A stretch of 7,330 bases of DNA from Burkholderiales bacterium (lineage in GTDB: Bacteria; Pseudomonadota; Gammaproteobacteria; Burkholderiales; Burkholderiaceae_C): assembly GCA_947474415.1 (NCBI GenBank), contig CANJKD010000109.1, forward strand, positions 1 to 7,330, given 5' to 3'. Below the pieces are notes generated by a model. That model was not told the origin of the DNA. It was given only the letters and a program-made list of their open reading frames with translations, and did no database searches. Below are positions 1-5,868 of this stretch, piece by piece (position 1 is the first letter of the stretch; every line of letters starts with the position of its first letter). The translations under genes were made by a program, and so were the position numbers.

Positions 1-1
1 G

Positions 2-1309
2 AAGGCGCTCGGCGCCGTCGCCGCCACGGTCGCCGTCGCCGGCATGGCCTACGGTGCCTACTGGGCGCTGGTGCTGAACCATTTCGAATCGACCGACAAT
101 GCCTATGTGCAGGGCAACGTGGTGCAGATCACCGCGCAGGTCGGCGGCACCGTCGTCGCGATCAACGCCGACGACACCGACCACGTGAAGGCCGGGCAAC
201 TGCTCGTCAAGCTCGACCCCGCCGATGCGCAGATCGCCCTCGACCAGGTCGAGGCACAGCTCGCGCAAACCGTGCGCGAAGTGCGCACGCTGTATGCCAA
301 CAACGGCACGCTGAAGGCCCAGATCGCGCTGCGCGAAGCCGACCTGGCCCGTGCCCAGAGCGATGTGCTGCGCGCACAAGACGACGTCGCGCGGCGCTCA
401 CCGCTGGTGGCCACCGGCGCGGTGGGCAAGGAAGAATTCAACCACGTGAGCTCGGCGCTCGCGGCCTCGAAGAGCGTCGTGGCGGCGGCGCAGTCGGCGG
501 TGATCGCGGCGCGCGAGCAGCTCAGCTCGAACCAGACGCTGACCGACGGCATCAAGGTCGATCAGCACCCGAACGTGCTGCGCGCTGCGGCCCGGGTGCG
601 CGAGGCCTATCTGGCGATGAAGCGCGCCGACCTGCTGGCGCCGGTCGACGGCTATGTCGCGAAGCGCAGCGTGCAGCTCGGCCAGCGCGTGCAGGCCGGT
701 GCGCCGCTGATGTCGGTGATCGCGCTCGAGCATGTGTGGGTCGAGGCGAACTTCAAGGAAAGCCAGCTGAAGAACCTGCGCCTCGGCCAGCCGGTGACGC
801 TGGAAGCCGATGTCTACGGCCGCCACGTCGACTACCACGGCGTGATCGACGGGCTGGGAGCGGGCACCGGCGCCGCCTTCGCGCTGCTACCGGCGCAGAA
901 CGCCACCGGCAACTGGATCAAGGTGGTGCAGCGCGTGCCGGTGCGGATCTCGCTCGACCCGAAGGAACTGGTCGATCACCCGCTGCGCGTGGGACTGTCG
1001 ATGGAGGCGAAGGTCGATGTGAGCAAGACCGACGGCCGCATGCTGGCCGACGCCGCGCGTGCCACCAAAGTGGCGCAGACGAATGTGTTCGACCAGAACA
1101 ACAGTGCCGCCGATGAAGAGGTGCGCAGGGTCATCAACCTGAACGGCGGGCAGGTCGGCAAGGTCGATGTGGCGCGCGAAGCTCGCCGGGCCTCGACGCA
1201 TGCCGCAGTGGCGGTGGCCACCCCGGCCGCGTCGTTCACCTCTGCTGCTGCCGCCTCGGTGGCCACGCTTGCTGCCGGCAACGCGTCGTCCGCGACCCGT
1301 CTGAAGTGA
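2..1309 (+). CDS. EmrA/HlyD-family efflux membrane fusion protein (5' end outside window)
   Basis: Periplasmic adaptor that links an inner-membrane EmrB-type exporter to a TolC-like outer-membrane channel. The reading frame is open from base 2 through the first ATG at 44, and the 14 codons before that ATG form the first half of a hydrophobic anchor that continues into AYGAYWALVL. The true start is therefore upstream of the window and the ATG at 44 is internal. Counting from that internal Met, the family signature STDNAYVQGNVVQIT is at about 16-30, followed by a biotinyl-lipoyl-like half (GGTVVAI, VKAGQLLVKLD). A long Ala/Gln/Arg-rich coiled-coil hairpin spans about 60-190, the second lipoyl half is APVDGYVAKRSVQLGQRV (about 199-216), and EmrA-specific blocks VWVEANFKESQL (231-242) and AFALLPAQNATGNWIKVVQR (278-297) follow. 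The last ~45 residues are a low-complexity Ala/Ser/Thr tail. It is very probably cotranscribed with the transporter 19 bp downstream. The family call is firm; the exported substrate cannot be predicted. Confidence 0.95.
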   Translation, partial: KALGAVAATVAVAGMAYGAYWALVLNHFESTDNAYVQGNVVQITAQVGGTVVAINADDTDHVKAGQLLVKLDPADAQIALDQVEAQLAQTVREVRTLYANNGTLKAQIALREADLARAQSDVLRAQDDVARRSPLVATGAVGKEEFNHVSSALAASKSVVAAAQSAVIAAREQLSSNQTLTDGIKVDQHPNVLRAAARVREAYLAMKRADLLAPVDGYVAKRSVQLGQRVQAGAPLMSVIALEHVWVEANFKESQLKNLRLGQPVTLEADVYGRHVDYHGVIDGLGAGTGAAFALLPAQNATGNWIKVVQRVPVRISLDPKELVDHPLRVGLSMEAKVDVSKTDGRMLADAARATKVAQTNVFDQNNSAADEEVRRVINLNGGQVGKVDVAREARRASTHAAVAVATPAASFTSAAAASVATLAAGNASSATRLK

Positions 1310-1314
1310 TGCGC

Positions 1315-1320
1315 GGGAGG
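1315..1320 (+). promoter_or_regulatory. Shine-Dalgarno site of the EmrB-like gene
   Basis: GGGAGG lies 8 nt before the ATG at 1329, inside the 19-bp gap after the adaptor gene's stop. It fixes the transporter start and indicates translation of a second cistron on the same transcript. Confidence 0.75.
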
Positions 1321-1328
1321 CGCTGAAC

Positions 1329-2954
1329 ATGACGTCCACCACTGGCGCGCTGCCGGACGCGAATGGCGCCTTGAGCGCGCCCGCTGCGCCGCCGGCCCCC
1401 AGCCCCGCCGCAGGCCGCCCGCCGGCCTTCCAGCCGCTCACCGGCAGCGAACTGGTGCTGGGCACCATCGCCCTGTCGCTCGCCACCTTCATGAACGTGC
1501 TCGACACCTCGATCGCGAACGTGTCGATCCCGGCCATCTCTGGCGACATGGGCGTGAGCCCGGCGCAGGGCACCTGGGTCATCACCTCGTTCGCGGTCGC
1601 GAATGCGATCTCGGTGCCGCTCACCGGCTGGCTCACGCAGCGCTTCGGCCAGGTGCGGCTGTTCACGGCCAGCGTGCTGCTGTTCGTGATCGCCTCGTGG
1701 TTGTGCGGGCTGGCGCCTAACATCGGATCGCTGATTGCGTTCCGCGTGCTGCAAGGCCTGGTGGCCGGGCCGATGATCCCGCTGTCACAAACCCTACTGC
1801 TCGCCAGCTACCCGGCCGCGAAGGCAGGCACGGCGATGGCGATGTGGGCCATGACGGTTCTGGTCGCGCCGGTCGCCGGGCCCCTGCTCGGCGGCTGGAT
1901 CACCGACAACATCGCGTGGCCCTGGATCTTCTACATCAACATCCCGGTCGGCATATTCGCGGCCGGGCTGACCTGGTCGATCTACCGCAAACGCGACCCC
2001 GGGCCGCGGCGCGTGCCGCTCGACGTGGTGGGCCTGGGCTTGCTGGTGCTGTTCGTCGGCGCGATGCAGATCATGATCGACAAGGGCAAGGAACTCGACT
2101 GGTTCGCCTCGGGCCAGATCGTCACGCTGGCCGTGGTGGCGGTGGTGAGCTTCCTGTTCTTCCTGGCCTGGGAGCTGACCGAAAAGCACCCGATCGTCGA
2201 CCTGCGGCTGTTCGCACGGCGCAATTTCACGATGGGCACGCTTTCGCTGTCCGTTGCCTATGGCCTGTTCTTCGGCAACATCGTGCTGCTGCCGCTGTGG
2301 CTGCAGCAGTACATGGGCTACACCGCCACCTGGGCCGGCCTCGCCACCGCGCCGATCGGCATTCTGGCGATCATCCTGTCGCCATGGGTCGGCAAGAACG
2401 TGAGCCGCATCGACCCGCGCAAGCTCGCCTCGGTGGCCTTCATCGGCTTCGGTCTGGTGCTGTGGATGCGTTCCAACTTCAACGCCCAGGCCGACTTCAT
2501 GACCATCCTGATCCCGACCGTTCTGCAGGGCGCGGCGATGGCCTTCTTCTTCATTCCGCTCCAGGCGATCGTGTTCTCGGGCCTCACGCCCGACAAGATG
2601 CCGTCGGCCGCCGGCCTGTCGAACTTCGTGCGGATCACGGCCGGCGCGGTCGGCACGTCGCTGTTCACCACGCTGTGGGAAAGCCGGGCCACCATGCACC
2701 ATGCGCAGCTCACCGAGACCGTGAACCGCGGCAACGACGCGGCGGTGCAGACCATCGCCCAGCTCATGGCCAGCGGCCTGAACCACGAGCAGGCACTGGC
2801 CAACATCAACCGCATGATCGACCAGCAGGCCTACACGATGGCCGCGACCGACCTGTTCTACCTGTCGTCGATGCTGTTCTTTGCGCTGATCGCGATGGTG
2901 TGGCTGGCCAAGCCCAAGCCGGGCGGCGCAGCGGGCGGGGGCGGCGCCCACTGA
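1329..2954 (+). CDS. EmrB/QacA-type DHA2-family MFS multidrug efflux transporter
   Basis: Inner-membrane proton-drug antiporter of the 14-TM DHA2 family (541 aa, usual length about 500-540), working with the upstream adaptor. After an Ala/Pro-rich cytosolic N-terminus (about 8-35), the first helix carries the DHA2 motif LDTSIANVSIPAI (58-70). MFS motif A is GWLTQRFGQVRLF (100-112), motif B contains R139 in RVLQGLVAGPMIPL, and the antiporter motif C is VLVAPVAGPLLGGW (about 177-190), followed by the EmrB-like block WPWIFYINIPVG (197-208). A Gly-rich tail (GGAAGGGGAH) ends the protein. All hallmarks are intact and no frameshift is visible. A DHA2 exporter next to an EmrA-type adaptor strongly indicates a tripartite pump; the outer-membrane partner and any MarR/TetR-type regulator would lie upstream, outside the window. 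Substrate is unknown (family members export hydrophobic drugs, uncouplers or fatty acids). Confidence 0.95.
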   Translation: MTSTTGALPDANGALSAPAAPPAPSPAAGRPPAFQPLTGSELVLGTIALSLATFMNVLDTSIANVSIPAISGDMGVSPAQGTWVITSFAVANAISVPLTGWLTQRFGQVRLFTASVLLFVIASWLCGLAPNIGSLIAFRVLQGLVAGPMIPLSQTLLLASYPAAKAGTAMAMWAMTVLVAPVAGPLLGGWITDNIAWPWIFYINIPVGIFAAGLTWSIYRKRDPGPRRVPLDVVGLGLLVLFVGAMQIMIDKGKELDWFASGQIVTLAVVAVVSFLFFLAWELTEKHPIVDLRLFARRNFTMGTLSLSVAYGLFFGNIVLLPLWLQQYMGYTATWAGLATAPIGILAIILSPWVGKNVSRIDPRKLASVAFIGFGLVLWMRSNFNAQADFMTILIPTVLQGAAMAFFFIPLQAIVFSGLTPDKMPSAAGLSNFVRITAGAVGTSLFTTLWESRATMHHAQLTETVNRGNDAAVQTIAQLMASGLNHEQALANINRMIDQQAYTMAATDLFYLSSMLFFALIAMVWLAKPKPGGAAGGGGAH

Positions 2955-3011
2955 GCCGATTGAAAACCTCTCAGCGTTCCAGGCGCAAAGCAGCTTCTTC
3001 GCCGCCCCGGT

Positions 3012-4166
3012 TCACAAACGAAGCGCTGCCGCATAGCCGGTCATTTCGAGGTAGCCGCGCCCCAAGCGCCGGCCGTTCGCATCGCGCAACTCGCTCAAGC
3101 CTTCCCAGTAGATCGCGCCGCTGCTATTGCGGCTGTCGAGCTCCTGGTTGTCGAGCAGGGCGTTGACGCCGAATACGCCGGCCGGCGTCTCGATCTTCCA
3201 CTGCACCGGGTAGCGCGCGCGTGAGCCGGCGCTTTCCCAAACCCGGCCCGGCGTGAAACGAACCTCGTCGGGCCCGAAGTTGCGCAGCGGCTGGCCAGCC
3301 GCGCGAAAGCTGCCGCCGGCATGCACGCTGCTGCCGTCGGCGCGGCGCAGGCGAAAGGCGGTGAGCGCGCTGCCATCGTCCAGGTTCATGCCGACCCAGT
3401 CCCAGCCCACCGCCGAGGCAGGCACGAAGGCGTCGCTCCACTCGTGGTCGAGCCAGGCACGGCCCTGCACGGCGATGGGCTTGCCGTCGAGCGTGAGCCT
3501 GCCCTGCGTGGCGAGTTGCGGCTCGCTGTAGTAGCGGCTGGTGTCGCCGGCCGCCGGGCCTTTTTGCGACACGCCGCCCACGCCTTGCAGCAGCACCGGC
3601 TGGGTCGCATCGAAGCTCAAGTCGAAGGCGAAGCCGGCGCTGTCACTGGAAACCTGCGCGGTATAGCGGCTGCGCGGTGGGCCGCCTGCTGTGGGTGTGC
3701 GGTTCAGTTGCCAGTCGCGCAGGCTGACGTGGGTTTCGCCGAGCCGCGCCTGCGCGATGCCGAAGCCGCTGCGCGCGATGCGCTGGTCGTGGCGCAGCCG
3801 GCCCTGTTCCAGGTCGGTCAACGCGGCGTGGGCGAACAGCAGTTGCGAGGGCGCGAAGCGGCTCGCCGGTGATGCGGCAGACGCCGCCGCCAAAGGTGCT
3901 GAAACACCGGTCGCGACGCGAAAGAACGTGACCTGGAAGCCCCACAGCCGCGCGCCGGATTCCAGGCAGCCGGTCACGTACCACCACTCGGTGCGGGTTT
4001 CCGGATGGGCGCCGAAGTCGGCCGGGAAGCGCAGGTCGGCAGGCGTGGCGGGCGCGGCGGCCGATGGCGCCGGCGTCTTGCCCTGCGCCTCGGCTTGGCC
4101 GTGCGCATCAGCGCACGTGAGCGCAGGCCAGCCGGCGAGCGTGAAAAGCAGCGAGCGTCGATCCAT
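3012..4166 (-). CDS. Lipocalin-like AttH/CrtC-family secreted protein (COG5621 'predicted secreted hydrolase')
   Basis: A 384-aa envelope protein of the AttH/hydroxyneurosporene-synthase (CrtC-like) superfamily, which has two lipocalin-like beta domains; the biochemical role of this branch is not established. The N-terminus MDRRSLLFTLAGWPAL, ending near AHGQA (21-25), looks like a signal peptide with a twin-arginine (Tat-like) pair at positions 3-4. Family motifs are in order: TEWWYVTG (59-66), RYYSEPQLATQGRL (211-224), AWLDHEWSD (237-245), GWDWVGMNLDDGSALTAFRL (254-273) and YWEGLSEL (353-360). The frame stays open upstream to an ATG at 4334, but the extra 56 residues do not resemble a signal sequence and overlap the opposite-strand hydrolase head. 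The ATG at 4166 lacks a clear Shine-Dalgarno site, whereas an in-frame GTG at 4184 has AAGG 8 nt upstream and may be the true start. It is convergent with the efflux pair and has no ABC-transporter partner in view. It is unlikely to be a true carotenoid hydratase, because no other carotenoid genes are visible. Confidence 0.88.
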   Translation of the reverse strand: MDRRSLLFTLAGWPALTCADAHGQAEAQGKTPAPSAAAPATPADLRFPADFGAHPETRTEWWYVTGCLESGARLWGFQVTFFRVATGVSAPLAAASAASPASRFAPSQLLFAHAALTDLEQGRLRHDQRIARSGFGIAQARLGETHVSLRDWQLNRTPTAGGPPRSRYTAQVSSDSAGFAFDLSFDATQPVLLQGVGGVSQKGPAAGDTSRYYSEPQLATQGRLTLDGKPIAVQGRAWLDHEWSDAFVPASAVGWDWVGMNLDDGSALTAFRLRRADGSSVHAGGSFRAAGQPLRNFGPDEVRFTPGRVWESAGSRARYPVQWKIETPAGVFGVNALLDNQELDSRNSSGAIYWEGLSELRDANGRRLGRGYLEMTGYAAALRL

Positions 4167-4291
4167 GGGAGGCGAGCATCGCACAGCGCCGGCCTTCGCG
4201 TCGACACCTCCGCGCCTTGCCCTGCCCGGCCGGGTGCCGGCCACCGACAGACCGTGCCTGAATCGCGCCGAATACTTGCCTGTTCCCAACC

Positions 4292-4296
4292 AGGAG
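4292..4296 (+). promoter_or_regulatory. Shine-Dalgarno site of the truncated hydrolase gene
   Basis: AGGAG lies 6 nt before the ATG at 4303. It is well placed, so the remnant reading frame could still be translated. It lies in the 136-bp gap separating this gene from the divergent lipocalin-like gene, where I could not identify a convincing sigma-70 promoter. Confidence 0.65.
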
Positions 4297-4302
4297 TTCC
4301 CG

Positions 4303-4455
4303 ATGCACCACGTCACCACCGCCGACCAGAGCAAGCTCTACATCAAAGACTGGGGCACCGGCCGCCCCGTCATCCTCATGCACGGGTGGCCGCTCTTGGC
4401 CGACAGCTGGGATGACCAGGCCATGGCGACTGCGAACGGGCTGCGCTGCTGCTGA
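4303..4455 (+). pseudogene. Truncated alpha/beta hydrolase (chloroperoxidase-like), N-terminal fragment only
   Basis: The first ~45 codons are a clear alpha/beta-hydrolase N-terminus. They contain a strand-forming segment (SKLYIKDWGTGRPVILMHGW) with the oxyanion-hole HGWP motif, then ADSWDDQAMATAN, as in the non-heme chloroperoxidase/esterase branch. Intact members are about 270-280 aa and carry the nucleophile elbow G-x-S-x-G and the catalytic Asp/His further on; all of that is missing here. After about position 4437 the family resemblance stops, the frame continues for five codons and ends at TGA 4453-4455, giving a 50-aa product with no catalytic residues. From about 4434 the DNA instead encodes an ECF sigma factor in another frame. 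A deletion that joined two genes is the simplest explanation. Confidence 0.8.
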
Positions 4456-5008
4456 AGATCGATGGTGGTTGCCGTGTGTCGTTCGAGCGCGTGTACCGGC
4501 TCACCAGCCGCCGGCGGTTCGGCATCGTGCTGCGGATCAACCGCGACCGGCCCGAAGCCGAAGAGGTGTCGCAGGAGGTTTGTGTGAAGGTCTGGCGCCA
4601 GTGCAGCCAGTTCGACGCGCGCCAGGGCGAGGCGATTCACTGGCTCGCCGGCATGCCGCACCATTCGGCCATCGACAGCCTGCGGCATCGCCAGCGCCGG
4701 CCGTTGGCCGTTCGCCGTTGGCCACGGCGCTGCCGCTGGCTAACGGTGAAGATGATGCGTATACAGGTCTGGTGTCGGGCTGGCCGGAGCCAATCAAGAA
4801 CGTCATTCGCAAGCGTGCCGAACAGGCGGTGCACGCGGGCTTGTGCGCGCTGCCAGACGAGCAGCGTAAAAGCCTGATGCCGTCCTTCTTCGATGGCCTG
4901 ACCCACCCCGAAATCGCGTTGCAGATGGCGCGTCCGCTGGGCACGGTGAAGAGCTGGGTGCGGCGCTCGCTGGCGGCATTGCGCCAGCCGCTGGACGGGC
5001 ACCAGTAG
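4434..5008 (+). pseudogene. Broken ECF-type RNA polymerase sigma factor (start lost, frameshifted)
   Basis: Remnant of an extracytoplasmic-function sigma-70 factor, which would redirect RNA polymerase to stress or envelope promoters. From about 4434 the frame reads ERAALLLKIDGG then SFERVYRLTS (start of region 2), followed by FGIVLRINRDRPEAEEVSQE and VKVWRQCSQFD (regions 2.2-2.4) and HSAIDSLRHRQRRP. Just after 4700 the similarity moves to another frame: LANGEDDAYTGL, then LPDEQRKSL and the region-4 helix-turn-helix FFDGLTHPEIALQM / RPLGTVKSWVRRSLAALR, ending at TAG 5006-5008. No ATG exists in frame (the frame is closed at TGA 4413-4415); the only candidate is GTG 4476. Substitutions such as SQEVC where LQEVY is typical, and GMPHH where GIARH is typical, fit relaxed selection. 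The anti-sigma gene that commonly follows such sigma genes is absent. Regions 2 and 4 cannot be made as one chain without frameshifting. Confidence 0.85.
4700..4723 (+). repeat. Short direct repeat (10 bp, 14-bp period) at the sigma-factor frameshift
   Basis: GCCGTTGGCC occurs at 4700-4709 and again at 4714-4723, a 14-bp offset. Removing 4701-4714 joins the two sigma-factor frames and gives the continuous reading RRPLATALPLANGEDDAYTG, so an imperfect 14-bp duplication (14 = 2 modulo 3) would account for the shift. The identity does not run the full 14 bp, so a 1-bp deletion nearby is an alternative. Confidence 0.55.
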
Positions 5009-5044
5009 GCGGGCCGCCGGCGGCAGTGGCGGACAATGCCCGCC

Positions 5045-5287
5045 ATGGCCAAGCCGATTCCCCGCCTCCTTCCTGCCGAAATCGCCCGCGTCATCGCGAC
5101 GGCATGGGACGACCACCCGCCGTTCAACGCCGTGCTGGTGCAGCACGGCCTGACCGAAGGCCAGCTTGTGCAATTGCTCTAGCGCGAGCTGACACCGAAC
5201 GCCTACAAGCTCTGGAAGGCGCGCGCAGCGGGAGCCAAGGCGGCTCCGGCTGCGCGCCGCCCGGTCGGGCGCACGCCGTTTCGCTGA
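5045..5287 (+). pseudogene. DUF2805/TIGR03643-like small protein gene with an in-frame TAG
   Basis: Reading from ATG 5045 gives a short protein of 80 codons resembling the DUF2805 (TIGR03643) family of ~70-90 aa proteins of unknown function. The segment LPAEIARVIATAWDDHPPFN, then VLVQHGLTEGQLVQLL, matches the family pattern of an I-x-x-AW-x-D-x-PF segment followed by FGL-x-E-x-x-V-I. At codon 46 (TAG, 5180-5182) the frame is closed exactly where the family normally reads a basic residue before RE(L/M). Directly after the stop, RELTPNAYKLWKARAAG continues the family (REL-x-P-x-x-(F/Y)-(K/R)-x-W) in the same frame, ending at TGA 5285-5287. So this is a single nonsense change, not a frameshift. 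No strong Shine-Dalgarno site is seen upstream. It lies 36 bp after the sigma-factor remnant. Sequencing error or translation as a 45-aa fragment cannot be excluded. Confidence 0.72.
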
Positions 5288-5301
5288 CGCGACGGCGAAC
5301 C

Positions 5302-5331
5302 GGCGGGTGGCCGGCTGCACCGCCACCCGCC
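5302..5331. terminator. Hairpin between convergent genes (possible bidirectional terminator)
   Basis: GGCGGGTGGC (5302-5311) and GCCACCCGCC (5322-5331) are perfect reverse complements, giving a 10-bp all-match, very GC-rich stem with a 10-nt loop. It sits 14 bp after the DUF2805-like stop and 4 bp beyond the stop of the convergent PEP-CTERM gene. Its position suits transcription termination on both strands, but no T-tract follows on either side. Canonical Rho-independent termination is therefore not assured. Confidence 0.55.
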
Positions 5332-5335
5332 CGTG

Positions 5336-5836
5336 TCAGACGGCGACGGCCTGTTGGCGCGGCCGGGCCGTGAACCCGATCCCCGCCAACCCCGCGATCA
5401 GCGGGGCCCAGGTCTGAGGCTCGGGCACGGCCGCAGTGATGGCGCCGTGGTACGCGCCCATGCCGCCGGGCTTGCCATCGCCATCGAGCACCGCCCCGAA
5501 CACCGTCAGCGTGAGCGGCATGTCGGCCGTCACATCGGCCTGGAACGCGAAGTCCATCTGCGTCGGGCCGGGAAAGAAGCTGAAGTCCTGCCCGTTCAGG
5601 CTGGCGCTGAAGAAGCTCACCGGGCCGCTCAGGCTGGCCAACACCACCGACACGTGACCCGCGAAGGCCTCGGGCAGGAAGCTGAAGGTGTCGATGAACA
5701 GGCCGTCGGCGAGCTGCGTGAATTCGCCGCTGTACATGCCGGGGCCGGTGGGCACCAGCACCACCGGGTCGGCCGCCAACGCCAGGCCGGCCGAGCCCGC
5801 GAGGGCGGCGGCGAGCAGAAGTTTTTTCAGTGTCAT
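5336..5836 (-). CDS. FxDxF-type PEP-CTERM sorting-signal protein
   Basis: A 166-aa exported protein predicted to be processed by an exosortase, the system that handles PEP-CTERM proteins in exopolysaccharide-producing Gram-negative bacteria. The N-terminus MTLKKLLLAAALAGSAGLA is a classical Sec signal with likely cleavage after A21 (ALA-AD). The body is rich in beta-forming Phe/Thr/Ser/Gly and contains FIDTF at 47-51, matching the FxDxF motif that names one PEP-CTERM subfamily. The C-terminus has VPEP (137-140), a short hydrophobic stretch TWAPLIAGLAGIGFTA (142-157) and basic RPR (158-160), the tripartite sorting signal; the extra tail QQAVAV after the basic cluster is slightly long. Start ATG 5836 is supported by AAGGAA at 5844-5849 and by the signal peptide; the frame is open further upstream but that extension is Arg-rich and overlaps the DUF4331 gene. 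It lies 32 bp downstream of the DUF4331 gene on the same strand. Specific function unknown. Confidence 0.88.
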   Translation of the reverse strand: MTLKKLLLAAALAGSAGLALAADPVVLVPTGPGMYSGEFTQLADGLFIDTFSFLPEAFAGHVSVVLASLSGPVSFFSASLNGQDFSFFPGPTQMDFAFQADVTADMPLTLTVFGAVLDGDGKPGGMGAYHGAITAAVPEPQTWAPLIAGLAGIGFTARPRQQAVAV

Positions 5837-5843
5837 GGGAATG

Positions 5844-5849
5844 TTCCTT
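5844..5849 (-). promoter_or_regulatory. Shine-Dalgarno site of the PEP-CTERM gene
   Basis: AAGGAA on the minus strand, 7 nt before ATG 5836, within the 32-bp gap after the DUF4331 stop. It decides the start in favour of the signal-peptide Met over upstream in-frame Mets. Confidence 0.7.
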
Positions 5850-5868
5850 TCAGTGCTTCGGTGTGGCC

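Noticed and set aside
1794..2951. A 385-codon minus-strand frame opposite the transporter
   Set aside because: Low-complexity His/Arg/Gln-rich antisense shadow with no recognisable domain.
2955..3011. Possible terminator between the convergent transporter and lipocalin-like genes
   Set aside because: Only a short, mismatched GGCG/CGCC pairing could be found, with no T-tract; not strong enough to annotate.
1844..3166. A 440-codon plus-strand open frame overlapping the EmrB-like transporter
   Set aside because: Arg/Pro/His-rich shadow of the transporter in another frame; it also runs into the convergent gene.
4225..4234. Perfect 10-bp palindrome CCCGGCCGGG in the divergent intergenic region
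   Set aside because: Such GC palindromes are expected by chance in DNA of this composition, and no repeat or promoter elements surround it.
4167..4334. 56-residue N-terminal extension of the lipocalin-like protein from ATG 4334
   Set aside because: It would overlap the hydrolase start on the other strand and place the signal peptide internally; MDRRSLLF at 4166 (or GTG 4184) is the natural N-terminus.
4476..4877. 133-codon frame beginning at GTG 4476 as an intact small gene
   Set aside because: It holds only sigma region 2 and then 50+ residues of out-of-frame sequence; the real C-terminal half continues in another frame, so it is part of the pseudogene.
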